Source: Panulirus ornatus (taxonomy: Eukaryota > Arthropoda > Malacostraca > Decapoda > Palinuridae). Taken from it: 64,000 nucleotides of DNA. The DNA lies in NCBI RefSeq assembly GCF_036320965.1, contig NC_092240.1:17816781-17880780 (forward strand), read 5' to 3'. A model generated the notes under the pieces. The model had not been told where the DNA came from. It did no database searches and saw only the letters and a program-made list of their open reading frames with translations. A program made the position numbers and the translations under genes. Shown piece by piece: positions 11,431 to 23,176 of this stretch; position 1 is the stretch's first letter; each line of letters opens with the position of its first letter.

Positions 11431-11984
11431 TTTGAAGTAAGATTGAGACCCTATCTAATGACACGGCGTCTTCCTATGTTTACTGTACCTGGGCCATGGC
11501 CCCATTACTGGGAGGTAGTGGAGTATTGTCTGAGGGTGAGATGTTGGTCACATTTATCCTTTCATTAGATTAATTAATTATTTTTCGCTCGTTCTCATCA
11601 CGACATTTTACGGCCCTGTAGAATTGAAATATTTCTTGACCGTTTTTACTTTGAATATCATGCCAGTATAACTCGCTACTCTGTTCCTGTCATACATACA
11701 CGACCTTCATGATTAATGTATTCCACAAGGTTTTGTCTTCGTGAATCATTGCTTTGGTCTCTGACGGCTACTTACTGCCTCTTCTGTATGTACAGGCAGT
11801 TGCCGGGTCTCTCATCACTGTCATACATGTTGCTGTGTCAGTAGATAACACCTGTCATTTGTCTGAACCATTTGTTTAAATAACGCTGGTATTTGTTTTA
11901 TTTTGCTCGCCTTGTGTGTTTAGGTGCTTGCACATATTGGTTTGGTTGGGAAACAGAGGTGATAATATGTCAGCAGGTACATGT
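11431..11984. other. No gene seen
   Basis: AT-rich spacer between two RNase H LINE remnants; nothing recognised. Confidence 0.55.
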
Positions 11985-12357
11985 ACCAGTAATAAGCTAG
12001 GTTTTTATGTACCTAAATATACGAGAAAAGTAAAGTTTAGTGTTGATAGGAAATTTAGATAAAAGGAGCTCATGGAAAGAAAATTTATTTAAGAAAACAG
12101 TGGGAGTATGAAGTAGTGGGATGAAACATATAGACCTGTAGGATATCATACATCGGGAAAAACTTAACGTAAAGATATTATTTTAGCTATATAAAGACTG
12201 GGATACACAGGTGGATAGGAATATGGACTGAGTTTTGAGGATGATCATAAGAAGTGCAACATGTGTTTTGCGGAAGAAACGAGTACACTTGAGCATTGTA
12301 CTTAAGAATGTAACGTACTCTCTTGGTTTATAAAAAGAGGTGCTATAGATTTATTCA
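11985..12357 (+). mobile_element. RNase H LINE copy 2, 5' piece
   Basis: Homologous to 10900-11210 of copy 1. It encodes a C-terminal zinc-knuckle-like block CNMCFAEETSTLEHCT followed by ECNVLSWF; copy 1 reads MNFAEEMGTLEHDIQ at the same place, so the cysteines survive here but not there. The copy stops at about 12357, where a Jockey-like LINE is inserted, and resumes at 13283. Confidence 0.7.
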
Positions 12358-12363
12358 TCTGAT
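12358..12363 (+). repeat. Left target-site duplication (tctgat)
   Basis: The hexamer tctgat lies immediately left of the inserted Jockey-like LINE and recurs at 13277-13282 just beyond its A-rich tail. Confidence 0.6.
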
Positions 12364-13276
12364 CACACTCTCATAAACGTATCTGTTTTAGCGGCACGCC
12401 CTCTTCAAGCAAGCCCTTCCAAACGTAAATATTGGCTCTTCAACAAAGCTGACGGGAATGATTTAGGAAAATTCCTGTCTTACTTTCCTTAGGTAAATTA
12501 CTGTCTCTTACGTGGTGATGCTTCTCCCCCCGCCAGACGCTTAGGAAAAGTTATTGTTGCGGGAATGGAAGCATTTATCCCCTTTTCCTCTAAGACGACC
12601 TCATCTTCCAATTCATCGTTCAACGTTCCTGTTTTGAGGCCATTCAGGTAAGGGATCAGGCTTATCGTGCTTGGAAAAACTCTCCTTCCTCTGGCTCCCA
12701 ATCATGATCACTGCACACGCGTTATTCATGAGGCAAAGCGTAACTTTATTAAAATGGAGTGTGATAACCTCTCCCGTCATCCACTGATAGATCTCTGTGA
12801 TCTTTAGCTAAGGGCATCGCTAACAACTTCTGTCGCTCTACCTTTCCTTCATTTTTCCGTTCTGACGGTACTATAACTCTCTACCATTGACAAAGCAACT
12901 CTCTTTGGTTCCCGTTTCTCCTCTAACTCAACCCCGGATGACAACATTCCTTCGCCCCTGATGCTCCTCTTACTAATCCTGTGCCTCTTCCCGTAATCTC
13001 TTTGCGAAAAGTCAGAAAAGCGCTTTTGTCAGGACGCAGGCAATGCTTATGATCCTGATGGCATCCATCCCCGTGTACTGAAAGAGTGTGCATCTGAACT
13101 TGCACCCGTGCTTGCTCGTCTATTCCGTCTATTCGTCACTTCCTCCAAAATTCGCAAGATGCTTTCCCTTATCTCTTCTTTTCCCTTTCATTAACTTCTC
13201 TATATTTCTATTACGTCCCGACCTCGATGTGGACTTTTGTTCCTGACTGGAGCCCTCAGCTTAAAGAAAAAAAATG
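12364..13276 (+). mobile_element. Jockey-like LINE, internally deleted insertion
   Basis: Broken frames on the plus strand read in family order: KPSKRKYWLFNKADGNDLGK, VIVAGMEAFIPFSSK, VIHEAKRNFIKMECDNLS, then PDGIHPRVLKECASELAPVL and ARLFRLF. These are the linker between endonuclease and RT and the first RT block. At about 13140 the coding sequence jumps to the 3' UTR ('aaaattcgcaagatg', 'gatgtggactttt', 'gactggagcc') and an A-rich tail at 13263-13274. The same 3' UTR recurs at 28300-28445. The insert is flanked by tctgat on both sides and splits an older RNase H LINE. Confidence 0.8.
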
Positions 13277-13282
13277 TCTGAT

Positions 13283-13440
13283 AGATTAACAGAACGGATA
13301 GATGTGATTTACAAATTGGAAGCATAATAAACATTAGATTTTAACGTGCTGTTTACACACACGAAGCCCATTGAAACTGTAATGCAGGCATCACTCTGTA
13401 TTGTAGATTGCGTCCCCCTCTTACGATATTAGTTTTTTAA
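13283..13440 (+). mobile_element. RNase H LINE copy 2, 3' piece
   Basis: Continues copy 2 after the insertion: 'agattaacagaacggatag' and 'aacattagatt..acgtg' match 11210-11320 of copy 1 ('agattgatagaacggat', 'aacattagattgttacgtga'). Confidence 0.6.
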
Positions 13441-13478
13441 TTGAGGTGAACTGAATCTATATGTGCAGTGCGTTTTGA

Positions 13479-13729
13479 CAGGTTCCCATGTACCCATAAA
13501 AATAAAGGATCAAAAATTGATGACATTGTATTGATTTTATGTTGTTTTATTATAAAAATCTGATTTGTAACTAGGATGTTCTATATTGCTTTTGTTAACA
13601 TTACTCATTGTGTACACTGTACAGCAGTGCACACCAAGGTTGTACTCTCAGGCCCTTGTGTACCCCCCAGAGAAGTGCAGATTTACTTTTGAGGTTACAT
13701 GTTGTACCCCAGGTTGGGAACCCCTGCGC
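13479..13729. mobile_element. Possible hAT-type MITE
   Basis: The right end reads ggttgggaacccctg; its complement caggggttcccaacc is the form seen at many hAT transposon termini. The left end at 13479 (caggttcccatgtaccc) is a partial match. The flanking 8-mers (cgttttga and cgctgaag) agree at only about four positions, so target duplication is not convincing. No transposase is present. Confidence 0.3.
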
Positions 13730-13938
13730 TGAAGTGTGGGGCTGTCTGTACTGTGCCTTATTACCAGCGGTAGATCACCAGCAGGAATGTAAGAGAACAG
13801 TGGTGTACTCCTCACTAGGATAAACAGCGAGTCAGTAATGCGCACAAGGTCAACAGAAGTTTTTCTCTCTCACCCTGGCATCTGCCGCCACCTGGTTTTT
13901 TTTTCTTTTTTCCATCGTTATACATGTTTATGTACCTC

Positions 13939-13940
<2 letters not shown>

Positions 13941-14017
<77 letters not shown>
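13941..14017. repeat. (CT)n microsatellite
   Basis: About 38 CT units; open frames through it are artefacts. Confidence 0.98.
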
Positions 14018-14020
<3 letters not shown>

Positions 14021-14212
14021 CCCTGACCTCCTTTTCTCAGGGATCAGGTCCACTACTGGTCTTGTTTAGCCTCTTACCATTACGTGCTGGAGATCAGCAG
14101 CTTCGTAGCGGATACAAACCTGTTGGCCAGTCCACGCTGATGTTGGAGCCGTCATGGGTGTTTCACCTGATTGATCTTGCCCTATGCACGTAAAGTGGTC
14201 CTTCACCATAAA

Positions 14213-14213
<1 letters not shown>

Positions 14214-14255
<42 letters not shown>
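14214..14255. repeat. (TA)n microsatellite
   Basis: About 21 units. Confidence 0.98.
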
Positions 14256-14261
<6 letters not shown>

Positions 14262-14394
14262 CCTGCACATCTCATTATTTTTGTATTTCTGAAGATGTGA
14301 AATATCAGGAAAGCGCTTGAATCTTCGTGTATCAATTTCGTTGTGGCTACCAGCATATTCGTTGAATCACGTGTTCTTTTGTAATTAATCTTCA

Positions 14395-14399
<5 letters not shown>
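14262..14399 (+). repeat. Possible dispersed repeat 'family F' (long piece)
   Basis: Bounded on both sides by (TA)n tracts. Its end ('gtggctaccagcatattcgt', 'gaatcacgtgttcttttg') loosely parallels 15811-15883. Non-coding and short; the family assignment leans on remembered decapod sequences. Confidence 0.3.

Positions 14400-14465
<66 letters not shown>
14400..14465. repeat. (TA)n microsatellite
   Basis: About 33 units, next to the 3' end of a dead Tc1 transposase. Confidence 0.98.
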
Positions 14466-14469
<4 letters not shown>

Positions 14470-14515
14470 CTCTCCCCCCAAAAAAGTAAAAAAAAAAAAA
14501 AGAATATTTTCATAG

Positions 14516-15400
14516 GCTATGTCACACTTACATTTTAGTACTTTGTCATCTCTCCTTTGGCCTTGATTGCCATCCATCTGTAGACGTCTGGGTATGGGAT
14601 TAGCAAGGTTCCTCATGTATTATAGGGCCATGTTTTAGGTCCATACGGTCTTAATCACCTGAATGATCGTGACTTTCATCTGGGTCCAGCAGTTTTCGAC
14701 TTGGTTAAGGTATGGGAATTCCCAGGCCACTCCATCAGTTGATTATTTTTCTCTGATAACTAGTTTATCACCTTTATAGCCTTACGGGAGATGGCAGTAT
14801 CCTACTTAAAGTGATCACACCCGTGAACCTCATAAAAGCAAGCTGATGATCCTCTAGTACCGTAATGTTCTAATCTTCATTCATTACAGTGTTTTTAGGT
14901 AGGAAGTATAACCCTCCCCCACTCATTACGCCACTAAAGCAACTCCAGATCATCAGGCATTCTGGATATTTCACAGTCTTCCCTGTGAAAGGAAGGTTAT
15001 ACCGGTTGGCACCCTTCGGCCTCCTCACCCTCCCCTGCCACGCCTATACATACATATGGGAACTTTCATTGGAAAACATTACCTTACTCCAGTGTTGCAC
15101 ACACCAGTCCTTGCATTTCTTTGCAAATGCAACTCTTTGTGTTTCATTTCTTTCGTAAGCAGGGGTTTGGCAGCTGGCTTGCGGGAAGGAATGTGAAGTC
15201 CTTTTGCAGGCGTTGAATGGTTTTTTGAGGGAGGTTATTAGAAGTTTTGGGTGCCTATTTTTGAGTTCGGTGGATGAAGTGTGGGGATGCTTCATTGTTT
15301 CGTCGTATGAGATTATCTGTGGATTTAGACGTCTTTCAGGCCACTAGAAATAGGTTTTGGTGGTGGGATGCGTTTTAAGCGCCCTTTGAGCCTAGAGATC
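14516..15400 (-). pseudogene. Tc1-like transposase, decayed
   Basis: On the minus strand 15295-15044 reads a Tc1-type segment: SCQTPAYERNETQRVAFAKK, then CKDWCVQHWSKVMFSNESS, which parallels the usual 'FAKKHKDW...W.KV.FSDES'. Further along, broken frames give EWPGNSHTLTKSKTAG (the WP.NSPDLNPIEN block) and NLANPIPRRLQMDGNQGQ (the 'S.PRR.QAVI.AKG' C-terminus). The first catalytic aspartate is asparagine (SNES), and the D-L-N-P-I-E block has lost its acidic residues. Stops break the frame near 15040. The element is inactive. Terminal inverted repeats could not be identified. Confidence 0.78.
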
Positions 15401-15469
15401 TCACGTATGCCCACATTTTCTTGCTCCTAGGCGGGAATTCGGGCTTTCTCCTCCTTTAAAAGGTAAAAG

Positions 15470-15747
15470 GGAACCGTCTTGAAGCACAGGTGAAAGAAAT
15501 ACAGCACCCAGAAACGAAATTCTCTACATGAAGAGGCAGCCAGGAGTAAAAAAAGAACATCCTTCTCTAAAGATAGCCTGAGGCACACTGAGGCGAGTTG
15601 CTGTTGCTCACACCGTTAGAAAAACTAGTCTCAGTGACCGGATGTACGTTAATTTAACCCTGTGAGTATAATATGCTTGTACCCACAGTAAACCTTAGCC
15701 GTGTATCGCATTTGATGATATATCGGGACGGATAAGGTTTTTCAGGA

Positions 15748-15750
<3 letters not shown>
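15470..15750. repeat. Dispersed repeat 'family D', copy 2
   Basis: Homologous to 1-285, same orientation. It begins 'gaaccgtcttgaagcacagg' and includes 'gcctgaggcacactgaggcg' and 'ttgctcacacc'. It ends directly at a (TA)n tract, whereas copy 1 ends at a LINE. Confidence 0.6.

Positions 15751-15811
<61 letters not shown>
15751..15811. repeat. (TA)n microsatellite
   Basis: About 30 units at the end of family D copy 2. Confidence 0.98.
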
Positions 15812-16495
<684 letters not shown>

Positions 16496-16499
16496 ATTG

Positions 16500-16640
16500 C
16501 ACATCCTCGATCTGCCCACTCAGGAAGAAAGAAGGATAAGGAGAGACATGATAACTACCTACACATTACTGAGAGGTTGTTGATATAGAACAGATCCTAC
16601 AGACCGAAGTTAGGCAGAAAAATTGGACAGTGGGAGTTGG
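16500..16640 (+). mobile_element. Short LINE C-terminal remnant
   Basis: The plus strand reads RRIRRDMITTYTLLRGC before a stop at about 16580. R-R-D-M-I-T-T-Y is a hallmark of the C-terminal region of CR1/Jockey-type LINEs and parallels the minus-strand RRVWGDLITTF at about 55500. Sequence to about 16800 may belong to it but is unreadable. Confidence 0.4.
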
Positions 16641-16805
16641 AGAGGTATCGCTCTATGGACATTTGGAACGACCTGAGCGGCGAGCAATAAACACAATAGC
16701 GTTGGGAAATTTACAAGTCTGTATGACAAAAACTCAAGGATAAGAGAAGGGACCTCACTTGTGTTAAGATTCCCTCACCGTCCATGGGCGAGATTTGAAA
16801 AGTAA

Positions 16806-16838
16806 AACACACACACACACACACACACACACGCACGC
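16806..16838. repeat. (CA)n microsatellite
   Basis: Short CA tract of about 13 units with CG variants. Confidence 0.95.
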
Positions 16839-17660
16839 AAGCAGCATTCGTATATTAAAAAAGACGTTTCAACAGCTGGTGCCTCACGTGTGTAAAACCT
16901 CCTCCACATACAGTACAAATACGTAATTACAAACTGGACACACGTGTCTACTGTGCTGGAGATAGCAGAGGTGACACAGGCTACGCTGGTAGGTGTGTGA
17001 AGGTCTGGGATATTTCAGAATGTGGCATTTGTTGCTTCCTGGTGACTCGTTATCGCCGGTGTGTTATTGTCTCTTTACAGCCTCTGCTTTACCTTAAGGT
17101 TAGCACGGTAACGTAGTGGACGACACGAAGGTTTCTTGTTATATAGTTGGTAATGGGATAAACTAGCTTGCCTTCGTCCCCCGTCGAGACCCTGAGTGAT
17201 GGACTCTACTTCCTTATTAAGTCGAAACGTTTTCCTTTTATGTAGTAGGTGTGTTGAGAGACAGTTCTGTTAAGCATGGAACATTTGGCAGACTACCAGC
17301 TCCTCTTGTCCAGAATATGAATTGTGCTTCTTTGCACTCGACTTTGTAATGACTGATGATGGTTGGGTTAAAACACTGAGTGACCTTTGAAGATGATGAT
17401 GATGATGATGTTTCCTTGTGTTTTTTTTTTTTTTTTTATTATTATGCTCTCCTTCACCGCACAACAGGAAGGACCTTACGTGTACGCTCCTCTCCATGCC
17501 AACGAACGGTTACAGTCTTAACACACAGCTGTAGCCACTGACCCTCCTACACGTACGCAAAAATCAGTCGACATCCGTTCTTAATTGTTTCTTTTTAGGC
17601 TTATTTGATAAGAATGCACAATACGTGATTATGACATCAGAATGATATACTGGTTGAAGA
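16839..17660. other. No gene seen
   Basis: A (GAT)n stretch lies at 17389-17410 and a T run at 17419-17437. No coding signal. Confidence 0.55.
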
Positions 17661-17888
17661 TTATAAAATGTCGGGATAAGACCAGTCAGGATGTTGTGAA
17701 CTGGTAGGCCTACGGGCGGGCGTGTCCTTGAGCAGCCTGTCTTGGCAGAGGAGCCGCACGACAGCATGGACCAAGACCCAACTGTAGGGGTAGAAAACCT
17801 CCGACACCATCGAGAGGGAAGGCAGTCGGGAGTGGCCACACCGTTGCTCTCGGCTGATTAACTGTTCAGGATCACATGGTCGCACCAC
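17661..17888 (-). CDS. Exon-like open frame, unrecognised
   Basis: On the minus strand this open frame reads a plausible segment (HSRLPSLSMVSEVFYPYSWV, then LVHAVVRLLCQDRLLKDTPA) with many C/G-ending codons, ending at a stop near 17661. A possible acceptor (ttaatcag) lies near 17844. It may be the next exon after 18504-18687. No family is recognised, and a chance frame is possible. Confidence 0.2.
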   Translation of the reverse strand: MVRPCDPEQLISREQRCGHSRLPSLSMVSEVFYPYSWVLVHAVVRLLCQDRLLKDTPARRPTSSQHPDWSYPDIL

Positions 17889-17954
17889 AATATGAGGCTG
17901 ATTGCATAAGAATGATATTCCTGGATGGCAGAGGTTATCGGAGAACCCTCGCTC

Positions 17955-18123
17955 CCCCCCCTCTCTCTCTCTCTCTTTCTCTCTCTCTGGTAAATATTTC
18001 TTTACTGTCGGGAGTTTGAAATGACCAGCGACAGTTCCACTTAGAGTTACTCAGCGATGCGCAACGCACAGTGTAATTGAAATTCAAACTGATGTAGATT
18101 CCTCATTGCTTGTGAAGTTTAGC

Positions 18124-18182
<59 letters not shown>
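17955..18182. repeat. (CT)n tracts
   Basis: An imperfect CT run at about 17957-17989 and a perfect one at 18126-18182. Confidence 0.95.
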
Positions 18183-18184
<2 letters not shown>

Positions 18185-18368
18185 GTGTGTATGTTGATGT
18201 GCGTGTTTCCCTTAATTCTTTGTGCATTTTAAAGACAGTTTTAACATATACGCTCACAATAAGATAACTGAGGACATCGTTAATGCAGACTACATAAATT
18301 TATGAGGTTATATAATAGTAGAGAATGTTTAGGAGATGGGGCCTCACGAGTGTACAGCAGAGATAGGT

Positions 18369-18372
<4 letters not shown>

Positions 18373-18427
<55 letters not shown>
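18373..18427. repeat. (CA)n microsatellite, then TCTG/TCTA repeat
   Basis: About 27 CA units, followed to 18478 by mixed tetranucleotides (tctgtctatctgtctatg). Confidence 0.97.
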
Positions 18428-18430
<3 letters not shown>

Positions 18431-18503
18431 TATATCAATCTGTCTATCTGTCTATGTCTGTCTCTATCTATCTATCTGGGACTCGAACCCAGACCAGAGA
18501 TAT

Positions 18504-18687
18504 TTTAAGTACGTTTGTGTGTGAGTATGTGTGTGGTTGGTGCCCGTGGCAGCTTGTATGTTGAGACCATCATGATCTCCAGCAAAATGGTGAAGAAGAG
18601 AGGCATGTGCACGTAGAAGGCCACGGCACTGGACTGGAGCCGGAAGCGTCCCTGAAGTTTGAACATCTTCAAGGTTGTCGCCACCTA
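18504..18687 (-). CDS. Exon-like open frame with a membrane segment
   Basis: The minus-strand frame, with ATG at 18666-18664, reads MFKLQGRFRLQSSAVAFYVH followed by MPLFFTILLEIMMVSTYKLP, with C/G-ending codons over its first half. One strongly hydrophobic helix with an internal proline is predicted. The pattern L-Q-x-S-A-V...P loosely resembles the first membrane helix of divergent invertebrate Cys-loop receptor subunits; that likeness is weak. A stop lies just upstream near 18690. No canonical donor was found downstream. It could be a real internal exon or a chance frame. Confidence 0.22.
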
Positions 18688-18699
18688 CTTTCCACCAGC

Positions 18700-19390
18700 C
18701 CTTGTCTTCCTCCATACCTCTGCAGGAACACTCTCCACCTTGCTCAACCCCTAATGGGATTTTTCTGTTCCCTTCATCTATTCATCCATTGTGTTATTAT
18801 TTTTATGGATTTTCCTTCCGCGTCCTGTGCTGGACACACACGTCTCCCACCTTCATGCCTGGTTGCTCCATGATCCTTCATCCATACAGCCTCCCTCCGT
18901 CCTTGGTGCTTCCCCTTCCTTCTATATCCCTTTGCCCCATTTCCTTTCAACCTCCACACTCACTGCTGCCCTCCATCAGTTTTTCTTTTTCACTTTATTT
19001 GCTCCTTTCCTTCGTGTCTCTTCCCCACATGTGCACTCTCTTCATGTTCCTCTCCATTTGCGGGAGAGTGTCCTTGCATGTCCTCCTCCCACTTGACCTG
19101 TTTCCTCTGTCCCTGCTTACATGTCCTCTGTCCATACATCCTTCCCGCGTGTCTCTCTCCTCGTGTTCCCATTCTGTGTGGTTCATACCCAGATGCTTAC
19201 CCCTGCATGTCCACTCTTTCACATGTTCTCTTCTCACCTATCTCATACCCGCCTGTTATCTTTCACTTATCCTTTCCCACTTTTATTTATATACACCTCG
19301 TGTTTGAGTCTGCACCTCACTGTACACGTTCTTATGCACGCCTCTCTGTTGGCAGAAGACTAATTTTTCCTCGATTTTTTCTTTCCTCGT
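18700..19390. other. C/T-rich tract, no gene
   Basis: A long pyrimidine-rich stretch keeps several frames open on both strands (up to 210 codons). Translations are Ser/Pro/Leu/His-rich with no domain. Base composition explains the open frames. Confidence 0.65.
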
Positions 19391-20153
<763 letters not shown>

Positions 20154-20234
20154 TGTCACCCCACTTACGGAAGAAGATAAGGAAGGTTGTGCCTCGGTAA
20201 TCACCATGGTACGATAGCTAACAGTACGTGCATA

Positions 20235-20360
20235 TGCATGTGACCCGAACGGTATAACAGTTAGAGCATGACGGTACGACCCGTGAACATGATGATACGT
20301 TTCTGTCGTATGATTATATGACCCATGAACACGACGGTGCGACCCTTGTGCTCAGGATGG
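20235..20360. repeat. 21-bp dispersed unit, locus 2
   Basis: Contains gagcatgacggtacgacccg at 20265 and gaacacgacggtgcgaccct further on, two good matches to the 21-bp unit, with more decayed copies between. Confidence 0.65.
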
Positions 20361-21090
20361 CACAAGCCCCGTATCTCTCTAATGAATGTAGGACAGTAGT
20401 TAGATGGTAGGGAACTCATGAGTAGCATCTCCCGCCACGTCCTGTTGTCTGTATTGTCCACAAAAGAAACAGTCCAGTTCCGTAGAAGGATTTTTTTTCT
20501 TCTTTCCACTTCCACACATTGTGCTTCTTATTAGGAGTGATATGACGTTGTTGGAAGTAGAGAATGGAACTAATATTTATGGTTGGGTTTTTTCTTTTCC
20601 ACAGATCCTTTACAGCCTTTTCCTAGTAGGACCAGTTCCAGTAAACAGCATGCTGTTGGCTATATATAATGCTTCTTTTGTGGAGAAATGATTGTAATAT
20701 GTAATGATATGAGCATAAATTGTTTGGTGAGTGTTAGTAGTAGTAGAATGGAATGTCTAGTTCACCAGTAACAAGGCAGTTGTAGCGAATTTCGGCTTGA
20801 TGATCGTGCATAAGATGTGAGAAGTTTACGTGAAGATATTTCGTATTAAAACCCTTATATTACCCTGTATAACAACTGGATCATTATGGTTACCAGCGTT
20901 ATGAAGTAACCAAAGGACAACTGTTGTGAAATATGAAAATGCTTTTGTCTTCACTTAATGGTATTCATGACATCATGTGACGTGCGTTTTGCCTGCCATG
21001 TGATTATATTTTCCGAACTTTGTGTTCTTATTTTATTCCTCCGTTCATCAGTCATGCTTGTAGGGCGGGACACGAGCTTTGAGAACTGTA
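20361..21090. other. No gene seen
   Basis: Unique AT-rich sequence; short open frames only. Confidence 0.55.
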
Positions 21091-21680
21091 TGCCAGAGAG
21101 CAATGTATCCCCCTCCCTGTATGTCCTCCCCCGACATTATCGTTCCCCGCGTGCCCCATGTAGCCATGTTTACACAGTTCCCCTTTATACCTCATGCCTC
21201 CTCCACATATACTTCAGTCCTGCTGCCTCGTCCCTACTTATTCTGTCCCTATACGTCCCGTTCCCACCTTTCCTACTCCACATATCCTCACTTATAAATC
21301 AGTTAACACGTGGTCGTCGTCACATGTCTCCTCCCTACACTCCCTCTGCCCACTTGCCCTTCATTCTTCCTCTTCATGACCTATATATTCCTTCCTTCCC
21401 TCCCCACTTCTCTTATGCCTCATTTTTACGTACGTTCTCCCCATTATCCGTTGTCTCTACGCGTCACACCCTACTGCAACCTCCCATATGTTACCCCCCA
21501 TTCGTCATCTTCCCCTGAAACCCTGCCTTTCTTCCATCCCTCCTCCACACCTGCTCCACCTTCCCTGATCCTCCCTCACATGCTCCCACCCTCCCTGACC
21601 TTTATTCACATACTCTCATTCTGCTCTTACGTCAGCCACCCTCACCTGTGGCTTTTCTTCACCGGTTCGCCTTGACAGAG
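21091..21680. other. C/T-rich tract, no gene
   Basis: Cytosine/thymine-rich sequence with overlapping Pro/Ser/His-rich open frames (the longest runs from 20958 to 21518). Same character as 18700-19390. No domain seen. Confidence 0.6.
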
Positions 21681-22867
21681 CCGTGGTATCAGATTGCAAA
21701 ATATGGCCGCCTCCTTGCTGTTTTAGTATTATATATATCCGCTTGAACAGTAGCTTTTTACCGAGTCTCGTTGGTTTTCAATGAAGTTTTCAGTCTCTGT
21801 ACAAACTCCTGAAAGCGTCTGGTGTCGTGCTGTAACAATTAGTGACCTTTGACCTCGTGTTAATAAAATGTGAATCCTGGGGTTGGGGGCGTGTAGCCAG
21901 CAACAACAGCTCGTGACCAGACAGTAGGGAAAGATTACAGTTGGAAAGTAAAACTTGAGTTATTTTTGTCTTTGGATGTACATTAGATTGAACTGGGTCG
22001 TTTTGGTTCCCCAGGAAGTGTGCCCCAGGCAGTAATGTCTTGTTCATAACGATCGTACCATAGTTATGTGTAAGACTGACAAGTATGATTGGTCGTCAGT
22101 GATGTGATGACCGATCGTGGTGGAGTTGCGCGGTGCTGTCGCCTTGGTTTACCTTCGGGTTCCTTAGGGCAGGGGGAGCTGTTGTGCACACCAGGTCACG
22201 AGTCAGTCCTGTACATTCCGTGCCTCTTCCTGGCGGCCATCACAGAGGTTCTTATGATGATTTGCCTCCCGTCTACATGACGTGGGTGTGGTGGGGCTCA
22301 CGTCGCTGATCAAGTCTGCCAGCAAGATTCTTTTGGCAGCGGCCTTGTCTAACAAACCCTTTTCTGTTTTTTTTTTCTTCATAGTTTTTCTTTTCTGGTC
22401 GTCATTTTTTACTTATCCTAGCATACCTGGCGTGATGTACCACATTGCAGTAAGGTCAGATCGAGTTGGTTTATGAAGAAATCCAGCGGTTTTCCTGGGG
22501 TGTTACGTACATTTTCCTGTTGTAGGTCCAACTTATTCAAGACCCATGGCACTTATGATGTGTTTTGTTTAATCAGTTTTATAGAACATCTCTTCTTCAG
22601 TGGCTTGATCTTTCATGTTCAAGCCAAAGTGTCATTTTATCAAGGATAGGCATTGTTGGGAGAAGATAGGAAGTACTTCTGTACCGAGGAACTTTACGCT
22701 CCTCAGCGCTTCCTCTTGTTCATCCCTGTACACTGTAGTGGACTTGCGTAGGTGGGTCTCCCATTACCTCGGAGACTGTGGTGGCAGCGTGAGGTCATGA
22801 CGCTGAATGCAAGCGAGAGTTGAAACGCTTATCTTTAAAATATACAGAACTGGAACCTGAACCCCAT
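21681..22867. other. No gene seen
   Basis: Short unrelated open frames only. Confidence 0.55.
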
Positions 22868-22995
22868 GAGCGCGACGTTACCTACTCTGAGGAGGATGGC
22901 ATAACCTTTGACTTGACCCTTAAGGATCACTTCTGAGGGCGAGACCATCATACACAAGGGTCGCAGCTCCGTGCTCAAGGATCGTGACGTCGGCT
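22868..22995. repeat. 21-bp dispersed unit, locus 3 (fold-back arrangement)
   Basis: Direct units gagcgcgacgttacctactc and gaggatggcataacctttg are followed by the opposed form 'aagggtcgcagctccgtgct' at 22956. The centre reads acctttgacttgaccct. Confidence 0.6.
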
Positions 22996-23094
22996 TAAAG
23001 TGTTCAACGCCCAGAGGGCGACTGTAGCAACCCCTTGTGACGTCATAGATGAAAAACATAAAGCGACTCAGTGAGGAAATACGTAATCTAACGC

Positions 23095-23096
<2 letters not shown>

Positions 23097-23176
<80 letters not shown>
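23097..23176. repeat. (TA)n plus T run at a LINE tail
   Basis: About 32 TA units run into a T run (the complement of the LINE poly(A) tail). Confidence 0.97.

Noticed and set aside
18475..18493. T-arm-like hairpin tctgggactcgaacccaga, the complement of a tRNA T arm
   Set aside because: No anticodon arm, D arm or acceptor stem can be fitted on either side; the neighbours are CA and TCTA repeats.
18675..19307. 210-codon plus-strand open frame
   Set aside because: It lies in a C/T-rich tract with similar frames on both strands, and the translation is Ser/Pro/Leu-rich with no domain.
20958..21518. 186-codon plus-strand open frame
   Set aside because: Same reason: pyrimidine-rich tract, no motif, open frames in other phases too.
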